A stretch of 44,080 nt of DNA from a virus: positions 1 through 44,080 of IMG/VR virus record IMGVR_UViG_3300002225_000006; one strand, given 5' to 3'. The position numbers were made by a program, and so were the translations under genes. This document shows positions 39,091 to 44,080 of this stretch, one piece after another; the stretch's first letter is position 1; every line of letters starts with the position of its first letter. The notes beneath the pieces were generated by a model. It was not told the DNA's origin. It saw only the letters and a list, made by a program, of their open reading frames with translations, and did not search any database.

Positions 39091-40764
39091 CTAAATTTCA
39101 TTCAACCTTCCGGTGTTTTTATCATACTGCAAGTCCACAGCCCCAGTCTGCCCATATGTCCTCTCACTTAACAATACCAGTCGCCTTTGATTACGCTCAT
39201 CCTCAGATAGATCAGGAGACTTATCACCCTCCATACCTATGAGGATGTGACAACCCCGTGCCATTGCGCGACTTCCAGCAAATTGTGAACTCAAAACGCG
39301 ACCACCCTCTTGGTGTGACTTACCTTGTGATGGATTACGGAGATGACAAAATATTAGTATCAATATGTTCAAATCCTTAGCCATCATCGACATCTCCTGT
39401 GTCACTGTCTGCAATAGTGTATTAGCCTCAGCCGCATCTACACCATTAGATAACGTGGTGATTGGGTCAAGGAAGACAACTTGTGCCCCCCAGTCTACCG
39501 CCTCTTCTATATCCAGCTTAACACTATCCCAGGTTAGGTTTTGATAAGTATCAACAAACTTAACTTTGCCACTAACCACCTCACCAGCTTTATCAAACGC
39601 CTCACGGTCAAAAGGTATATCAGGTAAATGGAACAACTCACCTGCCACTTGGCCACAAAGTAATCTGTAGCTGTGTGCTGGTAGTTCCTCACTCTTAATC
39701 ATCAACACCTTAACGTCATCTTCCTTAATGAAGTTGGCTGCCATCTGATTTACTATGGTACTCTTGCCTATCTTTTCCCCAGCACCTATAAAGATAGTCT
39801 CGCCTAGCCTAAGCTTCTTAGTAAGGGCGTTCATACCTTCCCAGGGCCATGTCAATTCACCTTCCTTAACCCTTGTAGCTGCTTCCTCGTGAAGACTACT
39901 GGCCTCTACGAGCCTAGTCTTCTTAACCTCCTTAGCATCAAATGTAATAAGCTTATGCACCTGCTTACCCATGCCCTTTATCAAGGCTTCGTTGGGATCC
40001 TTAACATTTGGTAAGGTAATAGTAGTTGCCTCTGGTAACAGCTTACTAACAGCTACAGTAGCCTTATCGCCAGCTTCGTCTTCATCAAAGCATATACTAA
40101 TGTGGGTGAAGTTTGCCTTAATCTCCTTCAACACCCGCTTAACATCCTTCTCAGCACTGCCAGCACCATGAGGTAGTGACACTACAGCTGGTATGTATTC
40201 CTTGAAGCTATCCTTAGTGTAAAGCTCTAAAATACGATGCATAGCTACACAATCTAATTCACCCTCACATACAATCAACCGCTTAGCGCCGCTCTCTAAA
40301 GCTTGCTGCCAACCAAATAGCTCCACATCCCTTTGATTACCAACCGACCAAGTGTTCTTTGTTTGTAAATGCTTAACTTTGTACCCAACAACCTCCCCGC
40401 CCTTGTAGTATGGCTGATATACAAACGCTGGGGTCTTCCCATCACTCTCAGAAACCCCAACCTTAATCCCAAAATGCTCCAGGCTAGCCTTCCTTAGTCG
40501 CCGACCCTTAAGGTCCATGCACCCTAACTTACCTATCTCCGCCATTTGTGCTGCAATTTCCTCAGCTGTCTTCTTAGGCTTAGCCTTAGGTGCCTTGCCA
40601 CCACCCAGTGGGTCATCGACAAAAGTGTCACAGGCGAAACAAAAACCCGTGATACTCCCATCTTCCTGCTCAAAGACAGCTAGACCTTCTTGTGTTGTGT
40701 GGTCGTCACTGCACTTGTGGGGCATTTTTGCAACACACTGGCCCCGATCCCTTACCTGTCCCAT
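39091..40764 (-). CDS. Primase-helicase (T7 gp4-like)
   Basis: The 557-aa bifunctional enzyme primes and unwinds DNA. Order: a zinc site with HKCSD (15-19) and CFACD (42-46), a TOPRIM primase domain with VCEGELD (Glu168) and CFDEDEAGD (226-233), a linker, and a RecA-like helicase with Walker A GAGEKIGKST (327-336), Walker B VVFLDPITTL (~430), and QFAGSRAMARGCH near 510. GAGGGGG precedes the start. It forms the replisome with the polymerase, SSB and exonuclease of this operon. Confidence 0.95.
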   Translation of the reverse strand: MGQVRDRGQCVAKMPHKCSDDHTTQEGLAVFEQEDGSITGFCFACDTFVDDPLGGGKAPKAKPKKTAEEIAAQMAEIGKLGCMDLKGRRLRKASLEHFGIKVGVSESDGKTPAFVYQPYYKGGEVVGYKVKHLQTKNTWSVGNQRDVELFGWQQALESGAKRLIVCEGELDCVAMHRILELYTKDSFKEYIPAVVSLPHGAGSAEKDVKRVLKEIKANFTHISICFDEDEAGDKATVAVSKLLPEATTITLPNVKDPNEALIKGMGKQVHKLITFDAKEVKKTRLVEASSLHEEAATRVKEGELTWPWEGMNALTKKLRLGETIFIGAGEKIGKSTIVNQMAANFIKEDDVKVLMIKSEELPAHSYRLLCGQVAGELFHLPDIPFDREAFDKAGEVVSGKVKFVDTYQNLTWDSVKLDIEEAVDWGAQVVFLDPITTLSNGVDAAEANTLLQTVTQEMSMMAKDLNILILIFCHLRNPSQGKSHQEGGRVLSSQFAGSRAMARGCHILIGMEGDKSPDLSEDERNQRRLVLLSERTYGQTGAVDLQYDKNTGRLNEI

Positions 40765-40784
40765 AAAACCCCCTCTACGCGCTG

Positions 40785-40943
40785 CTACGCCTTCTTGTTG
40801 CCTTGTTTGTTAGTGTCGTAAGTGACTATACACCCGCACTTGGTGCAACACTCCACACGCCTAAAGCTTTGCTCGTGCTTACCTTGACAGTCAATTGCCC
40901 AGGATACTAACTTCTGCTTAGTTTCTTTGTGTTCGCATCTCAT
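40785..40943 (-). CDS. Small Cys-rich (zinc-ribbon-like) protein, 52 aa
   Basis: This short frame begins with an ATG inside the preceding stop (ATGA) behind AGGGGTTGAGGT. The product has MRCEHKE at the start and VECCTKCGCIV near 30-40, a Cys pattern like a zinc ribbon, and a basic end. It lies immediately before the primase-helicase gene. Its function is unknown. Confidence 0.65.
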   Translation of the reverse strand: MRCEHKETKQKLVSWAIDCQGKHEQSFRRVECCTKCGCIVTYDTNKQGNKKA

Positions 40944-41326
40944 ACCTCAACCCCTGCCTTGATCCAAGTGTGTCCACCATCTGTTGAGATTTTGTTAAAC
41001 TTCAACAGTATGTCGTAAGTGTGAAGTCCTTTACTAGTTAACACCCCACCCTCCTTGACAGCCATAACTAAAACCCTCTCAGTATCACTAACCCACACCA
41101 TACCTTTGGGGAATGTATCAATATCATAAGGCCTATATTCACACTTAGCCTCCTTAACCACCTGAACCTTCTCAGCGAATAGGTAAGACAATGGTACGCT
41201 ACCGTCATCTGACATAACAATGTAGCCACCCACTGGTGTTCTGCCTAGTAACTTCTTGACGGGGTACCAACTACATATATAAGGGCTATCACTAACACGC
41301 ACCAAATCTCCAGTTTTAATATCCAT
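40940..41326 (-). CDS. Paralogue-family protein C, 128 aa
   Basis: The N-terminus MDIKTGDLVRVSDSP is almost identical to protein D (41386-41565), and the end (IDTFPKGMVWVSDT, KFNKISTDGGHTWIKAGVEV) matches A and B. The ATG at 41326 stands six bases after GGAG. In-frame TTG at 41338 would add MENR, and its counterpart in D uses ATG. It is thus the complete version of the tandem pair. No known function. Confidence 0.65.
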   Translation of the reverse strand: MDIKTGDLVRVSDSPYICSWYPVKKLLGRTPVGGYIVMSDDGSVPLSYLFAEKVQVVKEAKCEYRPYDIDTFPKGMVWVSDTERVLVMAVKEGGVLTSKGLHTYDILLKFNKISTDGGHTWIKAGVEV

Positions 41327-41385
41327 TCTATTCTCCAAGCTTAAGTTAAAATTCTATACCAACCTTTCCCAAGTAATCCAACCAC

Positions 41386-41565
41386 CTATGTATCTAGTTC
41401 GGCGTACTTATAAGACAAGGTCACATTACCCTCATCTGACATAACAATATAGTCACCCTCTGGTGTCCTACCTAACAACTCTTTAACATTGTACCAGTAA
41501 TACCCATCAGGGCTATCGCTAACCCTAACCATATCTCCAGTCTTAATATCCATTTTATTTTCCAT
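41386..41565 (-). CDS. Truncated paralogue D of the C protein, 59 aa
   Basis: The product MENKMDIKTGDMVRVSDSPD, then VKELLGRTPEGDYIVMSDEG, matches the first half of protein C and then stops after SYKYAELDT, lacking the TFP...HTW...AG module. AAGGGGAAATAGG precedes the ATG at 41565, two bases after the upstream stop. It arose by tandem duplication and C-terminal loss. It may be functional as a stand-alone N-terminal domain. Confidence 0.65.
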   Translation of the reverse strand: MENKMDIKTGDMVRVSDSPDGYYWYNVKELLGRTPEGDYIVMSDEGNVTLSYKYAELDT

Positions 41566-41566
41566 C

Positions 41567-41872
41567 CTATTTCCCCTTAAGTCTTTCATGTATTGTATCG
41601 TAGACACTGTCATTAATCAAGTCTCTCATCTTGGCGCAAAGCTCCTTACATCCAGCTAGTGAAGCTCCCTTAGTAGCAAAGACAAGCTCTAACAACCTGT
41701 TAGCGTCCTCATCGGAGCACCACCCGTAAAACTCCTCACTCCAGCTTGATATTGTTAAGCTGTCTATAGCTTCCTGTGTGTCTGTGTGAAGGGCCACATC
41801 CTGGCTCTCTTGCTCATCTTCAAGTGTCTCTTGTTTACGCCTCAGTAGGCTGTAGTATTCGTCCAAGTTCAT
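41567..41872 (-). CDS. Hypothetical helical protein, 101 aa
   Basis: The product is acidic and helical (LDEYYSLLRRKQETLEDEQE, NRLLELVFATKGASLAGCKE, LINDSVYDTIHERLKGK). GAGGTAATTAAG precedes the ATG. No family is recognised. It lies between the pentapeptide protein and protein D with 11 bp and about 1 bp gaps. Confidence 0.6.
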   Translation of the reverse strand: MNLDEYYSLLRRKQETLEDEQESQDVALHTDTQEAIDSLTISSWSEEFYGWCSDEDANRLLELVFATKGASLAGCKELCAKMRDLINDSVYDTIHERLKGK

Positions 41873-41883
41873 CTTAATTACCT

Positions 41884-42369
41884 CTACTTAGTTGGTTTAG
41901 CTGGGTTAGCTTCTATTGCATCAAATATATAAGCTTTGTTCTCTTTCCAGAAGCTTAAAGCCTCGCTGTCCATAGCCCCTATCTCTTGGTCACTAAAGCT
42001 TAACCACTCCTTAAAACTGCAATTCTTACAACCTATTTGTAGTCTATCAGAAGTGTAGCACACTTTGTAGGTAGGTGTCTTTATATTTTTAATATAAGTT
42101 TGATCGCCTGTTGTGCCCCATAGTCTAGCACCCCCTATGTCAGCACCCTCTAGGTAAGCACCTTCTAGGTTAGAGCATACTAGGTTAGCACCTTCTAGGT
42201 AAGCGCCTTCTAGGTAAGCACCAGCTAAGTAAGTGCCATATAGGTAAGCACCTTCTAGGCGAACACCTTCGCTAACAGCTTTCTCAACTGTTAGCTTAAT
42301 GGTGTTATTCTCACAAGCGTGAGTGAATAAAGCCTTTCCTTTAGTACTCTGTATAGTTATAGCTTTCAT
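41884..42369 (-). CDS. Pentapeptide repeat protein, 161 aa
   Basis: Residues about 37-86 hold ten consecutive pentapeptides of the A(Y/N/D)LxG type, for example EGAYLEGAYLEGANL, forming a quadrilateral beta-helix. The C-terminal 75 residues are a phage-typical domain with YIKNIKTPTYKVCYTSD, CKNCSFKEWLSFSDQEIG and EALSFWKENKAYIFDAIE. Helix-mimicking pentapeptide proteins can inhibit gyrase (Qnr/MfpA type), but nothing here proves it. The start overlaps the previous stop (ATGA). An in-frame coding DNA repeat accompanies it. Confidence 0.85.
   Translation of the reverse strand: MKAITIQSTKGKALFTHACENNTIKLTVEKAVSEGVRLEGAYLYGTYLAGAYLEGAYLEGANLVCSNLEGAYLEGADIGGARLWGTTGDQTYIKNIKTPTYKVCYTSDRLQIGCKNCSFKEWLSFSDQEIGAMDSEALSFWKENKAYIFDAIEANPAKPTK
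42112..42261 (-). repeat. 15-bp tandem repeats encoding the pentapeptides
   Basis: On the plus strand, variants of TAGGTAAGCACC follow each other in 15-bp steps. Some copies are identical, so slippage or recombination can add or remove repeats. These are coding repeats, not a CRISPR array. Confidence 0.8.
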
Positions 42370-42593
42370 AAATATACCTCTTTGTAATTAACCCCAACTT
42401 CCTCAAGCTGATTAGCCACACTTAGTAGGTCACTCTCAATCTCTGTAAACCCTAGCAACCTACCACCTGGTAGTCTTATTGTGAACCCACCAGAGCTATC
42501 AAGCTTGGCTGTAGCTAGTGTAGATCCTGCCTCAGACCTCAACAACCAAATGGATTTTACTTTGCTGTAGTCTACCCTGTGTAAGTGTGCCAT
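42366..42593 (-). CDS. Hypothetical protein, 75 aa
   Basis: A beta-rich small protein with SIWLLRSEAGSTLATAKLDS and GGFTIRLPGGRLLGF, followed by a helix SVANQLEEVGV. GAGGTTGAT precedes the ATG. The stop overlaps the pentapeptide start. No family is recognised. Confidence 0.6.
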   Translation of the reverse strand: MAHLHRVDYSKVKSIWLLRSEAGSTLATAKLDSSGGFTIRLPGGRLLGFTEIESDLLSVANQLEEVGVNYKEVYL

Positions 42594-42601
42594 ATCAACC
42601 T

Positions 42602-42688
42602 CTATACGTTTAACAGATAGTCTAGCACTAGTAAGACTAGAACACCAGAGGAAATAACAGATAGTTTTAAAATAAGATCATTACCCAT
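42602..42688 (-). CDS. Tiny membrane peptide, 28 aa
   Basis: The frame encodes MGNDLILKLSVISS, then a hydrophobic GVLVLLVLDYLLNV ending. The ATG overlaps the upstream stop by 8 bp behind GAGGTTGAACA. A single membrane helix this short could act as a toxin-like or membrane-targeting peptide. Evidence is limited to RBS, overlap and composition. Confidence 0.5.
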   Translation of the reverse strand: MGNDLILKLSVISSGVLVLLVLDYLLNV

Positions 42689-42890
42689 TGTTCAACCTCT
42701 TATTCCAGAATATATCTACATCCCCCCAGTATGACAACTCACCATCAGGCCAAAGAAAAGCATCAGATACAAAACCTTGCTTACAGTGCGGTACGGAACT
42801 ACCGCCTAATAGGTTAAAATACTTCTTAACTATACCCAAGCTGTCCAGAAATCTTACAAACTCTATAATGTCTTTCTCTCTTTCAGTCAT
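42681..42890 (-). CDS. Hypothetical protein, 69 aa
   Basis: The ATG at 42890 follows GAGAGGGTAGC. A start at 42911 has no RBS. The protein has a charged N-terminal helix (EREKDIIEFVRFLDSLG) and an aromatic C-terminal part with FLWPDGELSYWGDVDIFW. No family is recognised. It begins a run of small overlapping genes leading to the pentapeptide protein. Confidence 0.6.
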   Translation of the reverse strand: MTEREKDIIEFVRFLDSLGIVKKYFNLLGGSSVPHCKQGFVSDAFLWPDGELSYWGDVDIFWNKRLNNG

Positions 42891-42993
42891 GCTACCCTCT
42901 CTTAGCCTCACCAGGCTGTTTAATTAGTATACCTACCCAACCATACCACCAGCTTGTATAAACCTCCCACAGGCGCTTACACAAGCCCTCAGG

Positions 42994-43155
42994 TTAGTGT
43001 TCAAGCTTATGTAGGACACCTTGTGCATGGCTAAGTGAACTGCACACTGTCACCTCACCTTGGAAGAACACTGCAAAGGCTCCAATGTCAGACACTTTAA
43101 GTGAACTATTATACTCTAGATCGCTCTCTTCTATGATTACTATTTTACCGAACAT
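42994..43155 (-). CDS. Hypothetical small protein, 53 aa
   Basis: This short frame encodes MFGKIVIIEESDLEYNSS, then FAVFFQGEVTVCSS and ends HKLEH. It is directly downstream of promoter P2 and a strong AAAGAGGTAATTAAA site, which is the best evidence that it is real. It looks like a small beta-rich early protein. Function unknown. Confidence 0.7.
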   Translation of the reverse strand: MFGKIVIIEESDLEYNSSLKVSDIGAFAVFFQGEVTVCSSLSHAQGVLHKLEH

Positions 43156-43184
43156 TTTAATTACCTCTTTGATTAGTAGTTATA

Positions 43185-43212
43185 AGCTTAACACAGCTGA
43201 CTTGTAAAGCAA
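43185..43212 (-). promoter_or_regulatory. Early promoter P2 (leftward)
   Basis: TTGCTT (43207-43212) and TAAGCT (43185-43190) are 16 nt apart, within the same CCCTTGCTTT-N12-TGTTAAGCTT motif as P1 and P3. It lies between the 151-aa gene and the 53-aa gene and drives the latter and the run of small genes downstream. Confidence 0.75.
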
Positions 43213-43215
43213 GGG

Positions 43216-43671
43216 CTATCGCTCAGTTAGTTTGTAAGCTGTGTCCTCTAAGGCAAACCAGGCTAGGTGATTTTTAATAGTGGTGTCTTCCTCAGTCTTG
43301 TATCCCATTAAGAAGCTTTCAACAACATGTTGATCCACTAAGGTGAATCCGGACACAAGACCAACCACAGACTCGCCAAGCTCCCTAGCAAGCTCCATTA
43401 CAATCTGATCTATATCTTCCTTATTAGCATCACAGAACTCAACTGTATCGTCGTAGTAAGTAAAGCCACCATAACCACCAGCAGCCCCGTGGTTAGCCAC
43501 ATCAGACAATGTCTGTAAGGCATCCTCGCATAAACTGTCATACCCTAGTTGCTCTACCACTGCATTTTGTAATTTGTTCATAGTACTTGCCTCTTTGATT
43601 AATGATCTGATGTCGGCACCACCAAGGTTAGCTCCCTTTAGGTTTGCATTCTTGAATGAGAGATTGTTCAT
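43216..43671 (-). CDS. Hypothetical protein with pentapeptide-like leader, 151 aa (or 121 aa from an internal start)
   Basis: The first 20 residues (LSFKNANLKGANLGGADIR) are three to four pentapeptide repeats fused to a helical domain that starts MNKLQNAVVEQLG and continues GGYGGFTYYDDTVEF and VKN-like NHLAWFALEDTAYKL. Both the first ATG (43671, RBS AAGAGGAA) and the in-frame ATG at 43581 (RBS AAAGAGGCAAG) have excellent ribosome binding sites, so two forms may be made. It is the first gene after P3. The domain is familiar from phages, function unknown. Confidence 0.7.
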   Translation of the reverse strand: MNNLSFKNANLKGANLGGADIRSLIKEASTMNKLQNAVVEQLGYDSLCEDALQTLSDVANHGAAGGYGGFTYYDDTVEFCDANKEDIDQIVMELARELGESVVGLVSGFTLVDQHVVESFLMGYKTEEDTTIKNHLAWFALEDTAYKLTER

Positions 43672-43701
43672 AGTGGTAGTTCCTCTTAGTTAGTAAGTAC
43701 A

Positions 43702-43729
43702 AGCTTAACACAAACCGTAGACAAAGCAA
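43702..43729 (-). promoter_or_regulatory. Early promoter P3 (leftward)
   Basis: TTGCTT (43724-43729) and TAAGCT (43702-43707) are 16 nt apart in the shared motif, followed by RTACTTACTAAC and a strong RBS. It drives the gene at 43216-43671. Confidence 0.75.
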
Positions 43730-43803
43730 GGGTAGGGACAATAAAAACTTAAATTAATTTTATATGTGGATATTAAATAGCCTGGGAATAGGCTTAGGGA
43801 TAA

Positions 43804-43817
43804 TACAGGATCCTGTA
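43804..43817. repeat. 14-bp perfect palindrome
   Basis: TACAGGATCCTGTA is fully self-complementary and lies about 75 bp upstream of P3 (leftward sense), where a dimeric activator or repressor could bind. Confidence 0.65.
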
Positions 43818-43936
43818 CTACCTTGGTCATATTACAAGGGGGTATACCATAGAAGTAATACCCCCACCCCTTGTGTATCCTAGGTATTCCTATCATTCCT
43901 CACACTTACTACAACTCCTTATGTATACTTAGTACT

Positions 43937-43970
43937 CCTATACATACATATAGTCTATCTTATGTATAGG
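43937..43970. repeat. Inverted repeat with 10-bp arms
   Basis: CCTATACATA (43937-43946) and TATGTATAGG (43961-43970) are exact reverse complements around a 14-nt loop, in AT-rich DNA near the circle junction. It could be an origin hairpin or a regulator site. Confidence 0.65.
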
Positions 43971-44025
43971 CTACAGCTATAGCTTACATACAGATCCTTA
44001 TAAGCTTAAGTATATTATATATTAT

Positions 44026-44080
44026 TTAAAAAAAAAAAAAAAAAGGAAAAAAAAAATTTCTCTTAAATCTCTAATAGCTT
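44026..44080. repeat. Terminal direct repeat, right copy (circular overlap)
   Basis: Identical to bases 1-55 over all 55 positions. See the left copy. Confidence 0.95.

Larger units (their letters stand above)
43672..44025. other. Noncoding AT-rich stretch between P3 and the terminal repeat
   Basis: An antisense frame of 63 codons here lacks an RBS and has odd composition, so no gene is called. The stretch holds P3, a 14-bp palindrome (43804-43817), a hairpin (43937-43970) and an increasingly AT-rich end with TATATTATATATTATTT. Together with 1-200 it may be an origin or a packaging or terminus locus. Confidence 0.55.

Noticed and set aside
42112-42261. Regular short DNA repeats resembling a CRISPR array
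   Set aside because: Period is 15 bp without spacers, and the repeats are the coding DNA of pentapeptides.
43705-43896. 63-codon leftward ORF in the AT-rich junction
   Set aside because: No RBS, unusual Tyr/Cys/Pro-rich sequence, and it contains P3 and the palindromes.
1-44080. tRNA genes, integrase, excisionase, CI-like repressor and phage RNA polymerase
   Set aside because: None was seen on reading all frames. Absence of tRNAs is by eye only, and a tRNA scan would be decisive.

Overview
This window is an essentially complete tailed-phage genome (podovirus type) assembled as a circle. The first 55 bases are repeated exactly as the last 55, so about 44,025 bp are unique. An exact 55-nt overlap is what a k=55 assembly graph leaves on a circular or circularly permuted contig, so it is probably not a biological end. 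There is no integrase, no lysogeny repressor and no phage RNA polymerase. The gene set (T7-like head, tail and ejection proteins, family A DNA polymerase, fused primase-helicase, monomeric B12-dependent ribonucleotide reductase) resembles marine podoviruses of the SIO1/VpV262 type (Zobellviridae). That placement is an inference. Strong Shine-Dalgarno sequences, GC in the low-to-mid 40s, a Gram-negative type signal peptide, a lipobox and an outer-membrane-like barrel point to a Gram-negative, probably marine proteobacterial host.

Layout. Bases 781-1810 are a ~1 kb noncoding region rich in hairpins and 26-27 bp iterons, and transcription diverges from it. Rightward (1811-23325) is the late operon: terminases, portal, two small ORFs, scaffold, major capsid protein, decoration-like proteins, tail tube A and B homologues, three ejection proteins (the last with a C-terminal GH24 lysozyme domain), two membrane proteins that may serve lysis, a fibre with a seven-repeat LVIVD beta-propeller, a small outer-membrane-like protein, a highly basic peptide and a DUF1353 protein. 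Leftward (from 761 across the circle junction through 43671 and down to 23370) is the early and replication operon: many small ORFs, primase-helicase, two HNH/AP2 homing endonucleases, an ECF-like sigma factor, DNA polymerase, an SSB-like protein, a DUF4116-like repeat protein, 5'-3' exonuclease, another HNH protein, phosphoesterase, ClpP-like protease, NrdJ, ATP-dependent ligase, and a terminal cluster of small membrane proteins. The two arms converge at about 23330-23370.

How it may work together. At the start of the leftward arm three promoters share CCCTTGCTTT-N12-TGTTAAGCTT with identical spacing, and each drives small ORFs likely to act early. A fourth promoter (TTGACA-16-TATAGA) precedes the sigma factor. 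With no phage polymerase, host RNA polymerase probably reads early genes and may be redirected by the phage sigma factor to the late operon. Features most worth a second look are the propeller fibre, the DUF4116-like repeat protein, the phage sigma factor with the shared promoters, a dispersed four-member paralogue family ending ISxDxxHTWxxAGV, a reused stop/RBS/start cassette, a small gene bracketed by 16-bp direct repeats, and strong enrichment of AAGCTT. Several real genes shorter than 60 codons are annotated here from direct reading.
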